Shown in pieces: positions 16,677 through 25,947 of a stretch of DNA of 64,000 nt. A model generated the notes under the pieces. The model ran no database searches. It was not told the origin of the DNA and saw only the letters and a program-made list of their open reading frames with translations. The translations under genes and the position numbers were made by a program. Within the stretch, counting starts at the first letter, position 1, and the number at the start of each line of letters is the position of its first letter. Location: NCBI RefSeq assembly GCF_001921825.1, contig NZ_MSJL01000001.1, positions 26,748 to 90,747 on the forward strand, given 5' to 3'. Source of the stretch: Streptococcus acidominimus (lineage in GTDB: Bacteria > Bacillota > Bacilli > Lactobacillales > Streptococcaceae).

Positions 16677-17318
16677 TCACCCTTCCAATTGGCCTGTAAT
16701 CGCGAATTGAACCCACTTGGCGATGTTCACCGCATGATCTCCAATCCTCTCCAAATACTTGGCAATCATCAGCAAGTCAATGGCTTGATCTCCATTAACA
16801 GACTGTTTTCCCAAATAACTGGCCAGTTTTTCTTTTATTGTACCAAAATATTGGTCAACTGTATCGTCTTTGGCTATAACTTCCTGGGCTAGAGCATCAC
16901 TTTCTTTCACAAAAGCATCCAAACTTCCAACCACCATCTGGCTGACCTGCTCTGCCATTTTCTTCACCAAGGGAATTTCATCTACTAGATGAATCGTATT
17001 ATGGCTGATTAAATCTGCTACTTCTGATGACTGGGCGCCGATCCTCTTCATGTCATAGACCATTTTCAAGGCTGAAGAAATCGTCCGTAAGTCACGGGCA
17101 ACCGGTTGCTGGCGTAAGAGCAATTTGAGACAGCGAGCTTCAATATCTCGCTCTAACTCTTCTATCTGCTGGTAGGTCTGCTGGATCACTTCCTCATCTA
17201 AATTGCCTGCTCCAGTGAGCCTTTCAGCAGAATAGGCAATCATTTCTTCACACAAGCCCCCCATAAACATCATATCTTTCTGCAAGGCTTCTAGCTGACT
17301 TTCAAAACGTGTGCGCAT
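16677..17318 (-). CDS. phoU: Phosphate signalling regulator PhoU
   Basis: A 213-residue all-alpha protein with two PhoU repeats; the metal-binding-type signature is visible in MKRIGAQSSEVADLI and YLERIGDHAVNIAKWV. It modulates the Pst transporter and the PhoR kinase. Its ATG overlaps the pstB stop codon by one base and it is 5 bp before the response regulator start, so the genes are tightly coupled. Confidence 0.93.
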   Translation of the reverse strand: MRTRFESQLEALQKDMMFMGGLCEEMIAYSAERLTGAGNLDEEVIQQTYQQIEELERDIEARCLKLLLRQQPVARDLRTISSALKMVYDMKRIGAQSSEVADLISHNTIHLVDEIPLVKKMAEQVSQMVVGSLDAFVKESDALAQEVIAKDDTVDQYFGTIKEKLASYLGKQSVNGDQAIDLLMIAKYLERIGDHAVNIAKWVQFAITGQLEG

Positions 17319-18067
17319 TAACCGAACCTCCCTGTAATATAGTCTTCCGTACGTGGATCTTTAGGCATACTAAAGAGCTGGCTAGTCTTATCATACTCAA
17401 CCACTTCTCCCAGTAAGAAGAAAGCAGTCTTGTCTGATACCCGTAAAGCCTGCTGCATATTATGGGTTACCATAATAATCGTGTAATCCTGCTTTAACTC
17501 CAAGACCAATTCTTCAATTTTCGCTGTTGAAATCGGATCTAAGGCAGAGGTTGGCTCATCCATTAACAGGATTTCAGGTTCAATCGCCAAGGCTCTGGCA
17601 ATGCAGAGACGCTGTTGCTGTCCTCCTGATAGACCAAGCGCTGATTTGTTCAGGCGGTCCTTGACCTCATCCCAAATCGCTGCCTGCCTTAGGGAACGTT
17701 CCACTAATCGATCCAACTCTAACTTTTTATGAACCCCATGCGTACGTGGACCATAGGCAATATTATCATAAATACTCATAGGGAAAGGATTGGGCTTTTG
17801 AAAGACCATTCCGACCTTTTTTCGAAGAACAGTCGTCTTCATATCTTTATAGATATCTTCTTGATCCAATAGAATCTGTCCGCTGATACGGCAATCCTTG
17901 ACCAGATCATTCATCCGATTCAAACTTTTTAAGAGAGTGGATTTTCCACAACCCGAAGGTCCGATAAAAGCGGTGATATTATTACTTGGGATTTCCAAAT
18001 TGACCTCTTTCAAGGCATGAAAATCTCCATAGTGCAGATTCAAATTCTGAATGCTAAATTTACTCAT
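17318..18067 (-). CDS. pstB: Phosphate ABC transporter ATP-binding protein
   Basis: A 249-residue cytosolic ATPase of the PstSCAB high-affinity phosphate importer. Walker [10 protein letters not shown] at residues 36-44, signature [16 protein letters not shown], Walker [13 protein letters not shown] and the switch His in IIMVTHNMQ are all intact. The PstB-specific linker [19 protein letters not shown] is present. Only one pstB copy is in this window, whereas some streptococci have two. Confidence 0.96.
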   Translation of the reverse strand: MSKFSIQNLNLHYGDFHALKEVNLEIPSNNITAFIGPSGCGKSTLLKSLNRMNDLVKDCRISGQILLDQEDIYKDMKTTVLRKKVGMVFQKPNPFPMSIYDNIAYGPRTHGVHKKLELDRLVERSLRQAAIWDEVKDRLNKSALGLSGGQQQRLCIARALAIEPEILLMDEPTSALDPISTAKIEELVLELKQDYTIIMVTHNMQQALRVSDKTAFFLLGEVVEYDKTSQLFSMPKDPRTEDYITGRFG

Positions 18068-18068
18068 G

Positions 18069-18911
18069 TTAATTTCTTCCTAATTTTAATGCAATCCATT
18101 CGGATAAAAGATTCATGACAATAACCAGAAGCAGGAGAATAACTGCTGTTGCATAGGTCTGATTGACATAAATCCCTTCTCCCGAAATCAAATACATGTG
18201 TACTGCCAAGGTTCTCCCCGAGCTGGTCAAACCGCTTGCTACTTCTGCCACAGTACCTGCTGTAAAGATAAGGGCTGCTGACTCCCCGATTACACGTCCC
18301 AGAGCAAGAACAACTCCAGAAAAGATACCCGGTAAGGCTGACGGGAGTACCACTCGAAAAATCGTCCGTAGTTTTCCAGCACCGAGGGCAAAGCTCCCCT
18401 CACGATAGCCCTCTTTAACAGATAGTAGGGCCTCTTCTGTCGTCCGCATAATCAAGGGGAGTATCATGATACTAAGCGTTGCTGCTCCTGCCATCATTGA
18501 CAGTCCCATGTGGAGAAATTTTACAAAGAACAAGGCTCCAAATAAGCCGTAGACAATAGAGGGAATGCCCGACAAGGTTTCTGTTGCCAGACGTACAACG
18601 GTTATCAATGGATTGTCTACATTGGCATATTCTGTTAAATAAATAGAGGCACCGATTCCAATAGGAAGTGCTATTGATAGGGACAAGACCGCCATCAAAA
18701 TGGTATTTAATAAAGCCGGTAGCATGGAGACATTGGCACTAGAATATGTCCATGAAAACAGGTCTAAATTGAGATAAGGCAAACCTTTAAATAAAATGTA
18801 CAAGACAATAAAACTGGTTGCTAATCCAGCTAGACCCGCTGATAGATAGACGATCCACCTCAAAAAGAAAGACAAATGGTCCTGATTCGATTCTTTTTTT
18901 AAAAATGACAC
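18069..18911 (-). CDS. pstA: Phosphate ABC transporter permease PstA
   Basis: A 280-residue permease with six membrane segments and the EAA-type loop [26 protein letters not shown] (about residues 165-190, given here only as its location and core [10 protein letters not shown]). The start is GTG, with AAGGAG about 8 nt upstream. It follows pstC by 5 bp and precedes pstB by 1 bp. Confidence 0.94.
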   Translation of the reverse strand: MSFLKKESNQDHLSFFLRWIVYLSAGLAGLATSFIVLYILFKGLPYLNLDLFSWTYSSANVSMLPALLNTILMAVLSLSIALPIGIGASIYLTEYANVDNPLITVVRLATETLSGIPSIVYGLFGALFFVKFLHMGLSMMAGAATLSIMILPLIMRTTEEALLSVKEGYREGSFALGAGKLRTIFRVVLPSALPGIFSGVVLALGRVIGESAALIFTAGTVAEVASGLTSSGRTLAVHMYLISGEGIYVNQTYATAVILLLLVIVMNLLSEWIALKLGRN

Positions 18912-18916
18912 GATGA

Positions 18917-19762
18917 CTACTCCTTTTTATACATCATATAGAAAGTCGTATTGATGATTAGTATGAAGATAAAGAGAACAACTGCCGTTCCTATCAGTGC
19001 TTCCCGGTGCAAATCTGTTGAATACCCCATCTCCATTACAATATTGGTTGTAAGAGTTCGCACGCCAGAGGTCAATGAGCTAGGTATCAACGCCTGATTA
19101 CCAGCGACCATGATGACAGCCATCGTCTCCCCCATCGCTCTTCCTAATCCTAAAATGACACTCGCCAAGATTCCCCGTCTTGCTGCTGGCAGGAGGATGA
19201 AAAAGATGCTACGCTCATGAGAAGCCCCTAGTGCCAAACCACCTTGATAATAGCTCTCTGGAACTGCACGCAAGCTCGCTTCTGACACACTAATAATAGT
19301 CGGTAAAATCATAATACCAAGTAAGATAGAAGCGGTTAAAACTCCCATCCCGTGACCGCCGATATTATTCCGTACGAACGGTACGAGCACAACCAAGCCG
19401 AAGAAGCCATACACGACAGACGGAATACCCGCCATCAGGCTCACAGCCTTTTTAAAGTAAGGGTACCATTTTTCGTTGCAAAAAAATGCCAAGTAGAGGG
19501 AGGTCAAAAGCCCGATCGGAACACCGATGAGCAAGGCACCCAGCGTCACATAAAGGGAGCCAACAATCATTGGCAAAATCCCAAATAGATGATTTGAAGG
19601 TTTCCAGTCCAGTCCTAGGAGGAAGTTTTTCCAACCGATTTCCTGAATGGCAGGTAAACCTGCTGAAAAGAGAAAAATACAAATAAAAATAACGGATAAA
19701 ACGGAGAGGCAGGCAGTCATAAAAAAGACTGCTTGCATTCCGGATTCTCTGAATTGGCGCAT
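18917..19762 (-). CDS. pstC: Phosphate ABC transporter permease PstC
   Basis: A 281-residue permease with six membrane segments; the EAA loop GGLALGASHERSIFFILLP is near residues 180-198. The start ATG has AAGGGGAG upstream. It pairs with PstA to form the membrane channel for phosphate and lies 10 bp after pstS. Confidence 0.94.
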   Translation of the reverse strand: MRQFRESGMQAVFFMTACLSVLSVIFICIFLFSAGLPAIQEIGWKNFLLGLDWKPSNHLFGILPMIVGSLYVTLGALLIGVPIGLLTSLYLAFFCNEKWYPYFKKAVSLMAGIPSVVYGFFGLVVLVPFVRNNIGGHGMGVLTASILLGIMILPTIISVSEASLRAVPESYYQGGLALGASHERSIFFILLPAARRGILASVILGLGRAMGETMAVIMVAGNQALIPSSLTSGVRTLTTNIVMEMGYSTDLHREALIGTAVVLFIFILIINTTFYMMYKKE

Positions 19763-19772
19763 GACACTCCCC

Positions 19773-20648
19773 TTATTTTGAAATGTAGGCTGACCATTGC
19801 CCTTCTTTACCAGTATAAATATCCTGTACTTCTTGAACTGTTAGTCCAGCTAATGGATTATCTTTATGAACAATCAGCACAATACCGTCCATTGCAATGG
19901 CTGTTGCAGACACACCTTTTGATGTTTCAGAGTCTTTCAACTCACGTGATGCCATCCCAATATCGGCGCTTCCTTCAATAGCACTCGTTACCCCTGTTGA
20001 AGAGTCACTTTGCTGAATTTCTACTGTTACTCCAGCGTTAGCTGTTTGATAGGCTTCTTTCAATTTCTCCATAACAGGATTGACAGAACTTGACCCTGCA
20101 ACAACAACCTTTCCAGACTGAACTTTTGACTGATAAGCTGCTCCTGCTTCCACAGGAATGTAGCCTGTTTTTTCAACAATAGCCTGTCCATCTGGACTTA
20201 GAATAAAGGATATGAAATCTTGTGCAGCATCGCTGACTGACTTTTGAGTGACAATATTGAACGGACGCGCAATTTTATATTCTCCTGATATAATCGTTTC
20301 CACGCTAGGTGTTACACCATCAATCTCTAGTGTTTTAGTCGTTCCATCCAATGCTCCTAGTGAGGCATAACCGATAGCACTGCTATCACCAGCAACTGTC
20401 GTCAACATAACCGCAGTTGAGTTGGTCACAATAGCCTGCGTAGTAGTATTGTCTACTTTCTTGCCTTCTGCATCCTTGGTTTCGATACCAAATAGCTCAA
20501 TAAAGGCTCCACGAGTTCCTGAACCTTCCTCACGAGACACAACAGTAATCGGCTGATCTGCTGTATTCGCTTCTTTCTGACCGCAGGCCGCTAAAAGACC
20601 TAGACAAGCAAAACCAATAGCTGCAATTTTTGTAAAACGATTTGACAT
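19773..20648 (-). CDS. pstS: Phosphate-binding lipoprotein PstS
   Basis: A 291-residue periplasmic-binding-type protein anchored as a lipoprotein: signal peptide with lipobox LLAAC, Cys22 being the lipidated residue. Phosphate-binding loops are seen as EEGSGTRGAF near residue 45 and VAGSSSVNP near 180. First gene of the pst-pho operon and the presumed target of PhoB-type activation at 20719-20737. Confidence 0.95.
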   Translation of the reverse strand: MSNRFTKIAAIGFACLGLLAACGQKEANTADQPITVVSREEGSGTRGAFIELFGIETKDAEGKKVDNTTTQAIVTNSTAVMLTTVAGDSSAIGYASLGALDGTTKTLEIDGVTPSVETIISGEYKIARPFNIVTQKSVSDAAQDFISFILSPDGQAIVEKTGYIPVEAGAAYQSKVQSGKVVVAGSSSVNPVMEKLKEAYQTANAGVTVEIQQSDSSTGVTSAIEGSADIGMASRELKDSETSKGVSATAIAMDGIVLIVHKDNPLAGLTVQEVQDIYTGKEGQWSAYISK

Positions 20649-20718
20649 ATAATCATCAACTCCTTAATATTTATACCCCTATTTTACAGGTTGACTATCA
20701 AATCTTTTCCCTTCTTTC

Positions 20719-20737
20719 TGTAAAGTTTTTGTAAAAT
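20719..20737 (-). promoter_or_regulatory. Candidate Pho box of pstS
   Basis: On the minus strand TTTTACAAAAACTTTACA contains two TTTACA half-sites 11 bp apart, the spacing expected for PhoB/PhoP-type regulators, about 40 bp upstream of a TAAAAT/TATAAA -10 region. A K-type repeat element begins within 2 bp on its far side. Confidence 0.55.
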
Positions 20738-20738
20738 T

Positions 20739-21018
20739 AAGATACGAGGGCGTTTGACACGAGTTGCACTCGTTTTATTTCCGACCTTCAACAGTCTATT
20801 CCTAGACTGTAGAAGCGAGCAAAGCAAAAATAGGAGTTTTGACGCAGAACATTTAAACGAGAGTTTGCTTCGCAAACTTCTATTACCCGCCTCTAAAGGT
20901 ATACTATACCTTTAGAGCTAGGAAAAACTATCCCTAAAGGGAGCCATATCTGTAACCAGTTAAAACTGGAACAGCTACGTCTCTTTTTTGCACAGCTCGT
21001 AGCCCGAGTTCAATTATA
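20739..21018 (+). repeat. K element with inserted hairpins (K7)
   Basis: Opens with the boundary AAGATACGAGGGCG, one 57-bp array unit, then the K framework: stem 1 CGAGC (20816-20820) with GCTCG (20995-20999), stem 2 GCAAAAA with TTTTTTGC (20984-20991), stem 3 AGTTTT (20835-20840) with AAAACT (20924-20929). The terminal hairpin is replaced by two larger hairpins (AGTTTGC-TTC-GCAAACT-type, and CTCTAAAGGTAT with ATACCTTTAGAG). A further hairpin CCAGTT-AAA-AACTGG lies between stems 3 and 2. No reading frame with a ribosome-binding site is present. Confidence 0.85.
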
Positions 21019-21129
21019 AGATGTGAAGCCGTTAAGAAACCGAATGAAAAATAGGAAATCGAAGCAGGTTGCTTTACAACCAATGAGATTTATCTTTTTT
21101 CCGAGGTTTTAGGCTGAACTCAATTAAAC
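21019..21129 (+). repeat. K element (K4)
   Basis: 111 bp joined head-to-tail to the previous copy. Stem 1 AAACC/GGTTT, stem 2 GAAAAA/TTTTTTC, stem 3 AAATC/GATTT, terminal hairpin GGTTGC/CAACC, framework GAAGCA...AATGA...ATC. Almost identical in inverse orientation to 30431-30542. Confidence 0.85.
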
Positions 21130-21541
21130 AAGATACAAGAGCGTTTGACACGAGTTGCACTCGTTCTATTTCCGACCTTCCACAGTCTATTCCTAGACTA
21201 TTTGACACGAGTTGCACTCGTTCTATTTCCGACCTTCCACAGTCTATTCCTAGACTGTTTGACACGAGTTGCACTCGTTTTATCTCCAACCTTCAACAGT
21301 CTATTCCTAGACTGTTTGACACGAGTTGCACTCGTTCTATTTCCAACCTTCAACAGTCTATTCCTAGACTATTTGACACGAGTTGCACTCGTTCTATTTC
21401 CAACCTTCAACAGTCTATTCCTAGACTATTTGACACGAGTTGCACTCGTTTTATTTCCAACCTTCAACAGTCTATTCCTAGACTGTTTGACACGAGTGCT
21501 ACTCGTTCTATTTCCAACCTTCAACAGTCTATTCCTAGACT
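21130..21541 (+). repeat. 57-bp tandem array of paired hairpins, seven units
   Basis: After a boundary (AAGATACAAGAGCG), seven 57-bp units follow from about 21143. Each holds two inverted repeats: ACGAGT-TGC-ACTCGT and CAGTCTA-TTCC-TAGACTG, joined by TATTTCC-ACCTTC-type linkers. The last unit has the loop GCT instead of TGC with the stem kept. Units differ at a few positions. A 133-codon frame runs through the array only because 57 is divisible by three; it has no RBS and is rejected as a gene. Confidence 0.9.
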
Positions 21542-21660
21542 ATTGAAGCGAGCAAAGCAAAAATAGGAGTTTTGACGCAGAACATTTAAACGAGAGTTTG
21601 CTTCGCAAACTTCTATCTCCCGCTCTAAGATGTGAAGCCGTTAAGAAACCGAATGAAATT
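21542..21660 (+). repeat. Truncated K element after the array
   Basis: Repeats the 5' half of K7 (CGAGCAAAGCAAAAA, TAGGAGTTTTGACG, AGTTTGC/GCAAACT hairpin, TCCCGCTC). It then jumps to a fragment of the K4 type (AAGATGTGAAGCCG...CCGAATG), so the 3' arms of stems 1-3 are missing. It looks like a deletion or recombination junction. Confidence 0.7.
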
Positions 21661-21728
21661 TAAGACACAAGTCAACAAAATATCCTTATATTTACATCAT
21701 TTCGAGACATTACATGGCTATATGCACC

Positions 21729-21774
21729 AAAAACACATTGAGCCGTTCTGAATGGTAGGCTCAATGTGTTTTTC
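21729..21774. terminator. Terminator after potD
   Basis: AACACATTGAGCC with its complement GGCTCAATGTGTT around a 13-nt loop, with T runs on both strands; it ends 1 bp before the potD stop. Confidence 0.85.
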
Positions 21775-21775
21775 T

Positions 21776-22846
21776 TTATTTACGATACATCTTAAATTGT
21801 AGGTAGAAATCGTTGTAATCGCCTAGGAGTTTGCGACCAAGATTATCGTATACTTCTAGTTTTTTCAATGTTTCTTCTGAAGGGTAAAAAGCCTCATCAT
21901 TTTTCACATCATCTGGCAGCATTTCCTTAGCCTTGGTATTCGGCGTTGCATAGCCGATATATAAGGCATTTTGGTAGGCATTTTCCGGACGTAGCATAAA
22001 GTTGATAAAGGCATAGGCTCCGTCAATGTTTTTGGCTGTCTTTGGAATGACCATATTGTCAAACCAGAGATTTGAACCTTTTGAAGGTACGACATACCGC
22101 AACTGTTCATTCCCATCAAGCATTTCACTCGCCTCACCCGAGAAACTCACTGCAATCGCAGCGGCATCTTGGATCATGTAGCCCTTAATTTCATCAGAGA
22201 CGATAGCCTTGATGTTGGGCGTCAATTCGTAGAGATAATCCGCAGCTGCCTCTAGTTCTGCCTTATCACGAGAGTTTAAGCTGTAACCGAGGGCTTGAAG
22301 ACCGATTCCCATCCCCTCACGGGCACCGTCTACCAGCATGATGTTATCCCGGTATTCTTCTGACCATAAATCTTCCCATTCACGTGGAGGATTGTTCACC
22401 ATAGCTTCGTTGTAAACAATGCCCAGAGTTCCCCAGAAATAAGGAATAGAGTAATCATTGTTCTCATCAAAACTTAGGCCGAGAAACTTAGGATTGATAT
22501 GTTCAAGTCCCTTGATTTTTTTCTTATCTAGCTTCACAAGAAGATCTTCATCCATCATCTTGGAAATCATATATTCAGACGGAATGGTCAAATCATAGGT
22601 CGTTCCACCCTGCTGGATCTTGGTATACATGGCTTCATTAGAATCAAAGGTCTGGTAGTCCACCTTGATCCCTGTTTCTTCTGTAAACTTCTCTAAGAGA
22701 GCAGGGTCAATGTAGTCTCCCCAGTTATAGATGACCAATTTTTCCTTTGTCCCCTCATTGGACTGGCTTTCTAGCTTGTGGCTAATAGCAAAGAGGGCAA
22801 GGACAATTACGGTAATCCCGATTAAAAAGGAATATAGACGTTTCAT
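21776..22846 (-). CDS. potD: Spermidine/putrescine ABC transporter substrate-binding protein
   Basis: 356 residues with an N-terminal hydrophobic segment (residues 4-23) that lacks a lipobox Cys, as in pneumococcal PotD, so it is probably a membrane-anchored or secreted protein. The mature part begins with LVIYNWGDYIDPALL and contains FDSNEAMYTKIQQGGTTYD and IPYFWGTLGIVYNE, the polyamine-binding face. Overlaps potC by 4 bp. Confidence 0.95.
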   Translation of the reverse strand: MKRLYSFLIGITVIVLALFAISHKLESQSNEGTKEKLVIYNWGDYIDPALLEKFTEETGIKVDYQTFDSNEAMYTKIQQGGTTYDLTIPSEYMISKMMDEDLLVKLDKKKIKGLEHINPKFLGLSFDENNDYSIPYFWGTLGIVYNEAMVNNPPREWEDLWSEEYRDNIMLVDGAREGMGIGLQALGYSLNSRDKAELEAAADYLYELTPNIKAIVSDEIKGYMIQDAAAIAVSFSGEASEMLDGNEQLRYVVPSKGSNLWFDNMVIPKTAKNIDGAYAFINFMLRPENAYQNALYIGYATPNTKAKEMLPDDVKNDEAFYPSEETLKKLEVYDNLGRKLLGDYNDFYLQFKMYRK

Positions 22847-23616
22847 TCGTTGACCTCCTTTTCACGAGAGATGAAATAATAACCCACCACTAATAAGATA
22901 CTAAAGAGAAAGACAAGGGTTGAAAGGGCGTTGATTTCAAGGGAAATTCCTTGGCGGGCACGGGAATAAATCTCAACCGAAAGATTGGAATAACCATTTC
23001 CTGTGACAAAGAAGGTCACCGCAAAATCATCTAGGGAATAGGTAAAGGCCATAAAGTAGCCCGCAATGATGGCTGGTGTCAAGTAGGGCAACATGATTTC
23101 CTTGAGCATCTGGAATTGGCTTGCACCCAAGTCATAGGCTGCAAGCACCATGTCAGCATTCATTTCCTTGAGACGTGGCAGAACCATCAAGACCACAATC
23201 GGGATTGAAAATGCTACGTGGCTCAAGAGAACCGAAACAAAACCAAGTTGGAAGCCGATCACAGTGAAGAGAATCAAAAAACTCGCTCCAATCATGACAT
23301 CTGGCGCTACCATGAGGATATTGTTGATAGAAAGCAGCATATTCTGCCATTTTTGCTTGCCTTGGTAGATATAAATGGCTCCAAAGGTTCCGATAATCGT
23401 GGCAATCAAGGAGCTAAGGAAGGCTAAAAGAAAGGTTTGCGCCAAGATGAGCATCAAGCGACTATCACCCAGCATGGATGAAAAATATTCCGTGGTAAAG
23501 CCTGTAAAGCCGTTCATGTCTCCGCCCTCATTAAAGGCATAGGCAATCAGGTAAAAAATCGGAAGATAAAGGACAAGGAAGGTAATCGTCAGGTAAACTT
23601 TGCCAATTTTTTTCAT
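22843..23616 (-). CDS. potC: Spermidine/putrescine ABC transporter permease PotC
   Basis: 257 residues with six membrane segments; the permease EAA loop is AAYDLGASQFQMLKEIMLP. The ATG at 23616 (MKKIGK) is chosen because AGGAAGAAATA precedes it and it overlaps the potB stop by 1 bp; a frame extension to 23643 is poorly supported. Confidence 0.93.
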   Translation of the reverse strand: MKKIGKVYLTITFLVLYLPIFYLIAYAFNEGGDMNGFTGFTTEYFSSMLGDSRLMLILAQTFLLAFLSSLIATIIGTFGAIYIYQGKQKWQNMLLSINNILMVAPDVMIGASFLILFTVIGFQLGFVSVLLSHVAFSIPIVVLMVLPRLKEMNADMVLAAYDLGASQFQMLKEIMLPYLTPAIIAGYFMAFTYSLDDFAVTFFVTGNGYSNLSVEIYSRARQGISLEINALSTLVFLFSILLVVGYYFISREKEVNE

Positions 23617-24416
23617 TATTTCTTCCTCTCTTTCGTTAGCCACATGGTCAAGAGCATGGCTAGAATCAAGACTACACCGATAGTGGAGCCCATTCCCCAG
23701 TTTTGCGTGGTAAGGAAGTGTTGCTCGATTGCTGTACCAAGCGTAATCACACGGTTACCGCCAATGAGGCGCGTCAGCATGAACAAGCTCAAACTTGGAA
23801 TAAAGACAGCCTGCACCCCACTTCTAACCCCATTCATGGAAAGAGGAAAAATCACCTTGGTAAAGGTTTGCCAAGAATTGGCTCCCAAGTCACGGCTAGC
23901 ATGGATAAGATGTTGATCCAAATCATCCAAGGCATTGAAGATCGGCAAAATCATAAAAGGAATTTCAATATAGCTCGCGACCGTAATGAATGAAAAATCA
24001 GTAAAGAGAAGCTGCTGGGTTCCCAAACCTAGAAATTCTAAAAATTGATTGATAGACCCGTGTTGACCAAAGATACCGATAAAGGCATAGGCTTTCAGGA
24101 GCAAATTGACCCAGGTCGGCAAGATAATTAACATCAACCAGAGCTGCTTATGTTTTAACTGCGTGAGAAAAAAGGCAGTCGGATAGCTAATCAGTAGGGT
24201 CACAAGGGTAATAATTCCTGCATAGAGAATTGAATTCATACTCATCCGCAGATAAGTCATATTAGGAGAATTAAAATAGGTCTGGTAGTTGGCTAGCGTA
24301 AGATTGCCATCAATATCAAAAAAGGATTTGTAGACAATCATAGCAACAGGCGCTAGGACAAAGAGGAAAATCCATAAAGCATAAGGAAGAGCAAATAATC
24401 TAGAGGTTTTCTTCAT
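23616..24416 (-). CDS. potB: Spermidine/putrescine ABC transporter permease PotB
   Basis: 266 residues, six membrane segments, EAA loop [19 protein letters not shown]. The start MKKTSRLF at 24416 follows GGAGGAACGAA, and overlaps the potA end by 17 bp. Forms the channel with PotC. Confidence 0.93.
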   Translation of the reverse strand: MKKTSRLFALPYALWIFLFVLAPVAMIVYKSFFDIDGNLTLANYQTYFNSPNMTYLRMSMNSILYAGIITLVTLLISYPTAFFLTQLKHKQLWLMLIILPTWVNLLLKAYAFIGIFGQHGSINQFLEFLGLGTQQLLFTDFSFITVASYIEIPFMILPIFNALDDLDQHLIHASRDLGANSWQTFTKVIFPLSMNGVRSGVQAVFIPSLSLFMLTRLIGGNRVITLGTAIEQHFLTTQNWGMGSTIGVVLILAMLLTMWLTKERKK

Positions 24417-25554
24417 TTCGTTCCTCCTCGATGGCATTGATCAAACCATCTTCGACTTCTTCAACCTCCACATATTCTTCGATACGAGCATCAAACTCTT
24501 CTTCTGTTTCATTGAGACGCATGATATGAATATCTTCAGGCTCAAAGTCTAGTCCGATCACCTCGCCCTCAATCGCCTTACGGGTCGAGTGAATCATCCA
24601 CTCATTGCCCAAGTCATCATAGGCAATAATTTCATAGTGGACACCACGAAAGAGCTGGGTATCGACTTTCACCCTTAGCTTCCCCTCATCTGGTAGGGTA
24701 ATTTGCAGATCTTCTGGACGGATCACAACCTGAACATGTTCGTTTGGTTTCATCCCACCGTCAACTGCTTCAAAACGCTTACCGTTAAACTCAACCAGAT
24801 AGTCCTCAATCATTCGACCAGAAATAATATTGGATTCGCCAATAAAGGTGGCAACAAAATGGTTAATCGGCTCGTCATAAATATCAACCGGTGTCCCCGA
24901 TTGAACAATCTCACCGTCATTCATAACAAAGATCCAGTCACTCATGGCAAGCGCCTCTTCTTGGTCATGGGTCACAAAGACGAAGGTGATGCCTAAACGC
25001 TGCTGCAATTCACGCAGTTCATACTGCATATCAGTCCGTAGCTTCAAGTCGAGGGCTGATAGAGGCTCATCAAGCAAGACCACTCGCGGCTCGTTGATAA
25101 TAGCACGTGCAATTGCTACCCGCTGGCGTTGACCACCTGACAATTTTTGAATAGCACGTTTTTCATAGCCTGCTAGTCGAACCATTTTCAGAACTTCTGT
25201 CACACGCCGCTCAACTTCTTCCTTGGGAATTTTTCGTAATTTAAGGGGAAAGGCCACGTTTTCAAAAACAGTCATGTGCGGAAAAAGTGCATAAGACTGG
25301 AAGACCGTGTGGACATCACGCCGATTGGTCGGTACATCATTGATTCGCTCACCGTCCAGATAAATATCACCCGAAGTAGCATCTAACAGCCCTGCAATAA
25401 TATTCAAAATGGTGGATTTTCCTGAACCAGAAGCACCTAAGAGGGTGTAAAATTTCCCTTCTTCTAGCTCAAAATTGATATCCTTTAAAACGACTGTCCC
25501 ACTATCTTCAAATACTTTTGAAACGTTCTTAAATTCGATAATTGGTTTCTTCAA
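24400..25554 (-). CDS. potA: Spermidine/putrescine ABC transporter ATP-binding protein
   Basis: 384 residues. Walker [10 protein letters not shown] (residues 40-48), signature [15 protein letters not shown], Walker [13 protein letters not shown], switch His in FVTHDQ, and a C-terminal TOBE/regulatory domain from about 240. The acidic C-terminal tail ([13 protein letters not shown]) is long. In other streptococci potA overlaps or abuts murB; here 393 bp with repeat remnants separates them. Confidence 0.95.
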   Translation of the reverse strand: MKKPIIEFKNVSKVFEDSGTVVLKDINFELEEGKFYTLLGASGSGKSTILNIIAGLLDATSGDIYLDGERINDVPTNRRDVHTVFQSYALFPHMTVFENVAFPLKLRKIPKEEVERRVTEVLKMVRLAGYEKRAIQKLSGGQRQRVAIARAIINEPRVVLLDEPLSALDLKLRTDMQYELRELQQRLGITFVFVTHDQEEALAMSDWIFVMNDGEIVQSGTPVDIYDEPINHFVATFIGESNIISGRMIEDYLVEFNGKRFEAVDGGMKPNEHVQVVIRPEDLQITLPDEGKLRVKVDTQLFRGVHYEIIAYDDLGNEWMIHSTRKAIEGEVIGLDFEPEDIHIMRLNETEEEFDARIEEYVEVEEVEDGLINAIEEERNEENL

Positions 25555-25947
25555 TTCTCATAATTTCCTTCTTTATATGGATTACAGATTAAAGGCTCTG
25601 TTAGGCCTTTTCTGACTCTAAGGTATGATCACTACCTTCTATACTACCGGTTACGATAGGCTTCACCTCCCTTACTATGGACTTTCCATTGGTTACTCTC
25701 TTCCTATTTCTTTAAAATCAAAAAGAGACTTTGTCAACTTGTGTCTTAGTGGAAATAAGTTTCTACTCTTTCAAAATCAAAACAACATGTTGTTAGCTTG
25801 CCTTGATGTCATTGAGTACGAACTATGCCCCAAAGCTATGAGATACCTTTGAAGAGAAGTTTGCAAAGCACCCCCTCTCTAACTTCTTCGTCATGTTTCC
25901 TAATTTTCGGTCTCTTTTTTGACGTCCTCGTATCTTGTTTTGCTATA
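25555..25947. repeat. murB-potA gap with a decayed K-type element
   Basis: The part from about 25820 to 25935 matches the K8/K9 type at 30853-31071 and 63270-63486 in the same orientation: a degenerate ATACCTTTGAAG, AAGTTTGC-AAAGC, TTCGTCATGTTTCCTAATTTT and GACGTCCTCGTATCTTG. Its large hairpin has lost pairing (CCCCAAAGCTATGAGATACC). In 25555-25819 I see only the potA RBS region and no gene. Confidence 0.65.

Noticed and set aside
21145..21546. A 133-codon frame with a 19-residue repeat
   Set aside because: It exists only because the DNA repeat period is 57 bp; there is no RBS, and the composition follows the hairpins. Treated as repeat DNA.
20739..21660. Integron-like attC cassette array
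   Set aside because: Boundary-separated palindromic units are reminiscent, but no integrase or cassette genes are present and the sites lack attC core GTTRRRY organisation as far as can be seen.
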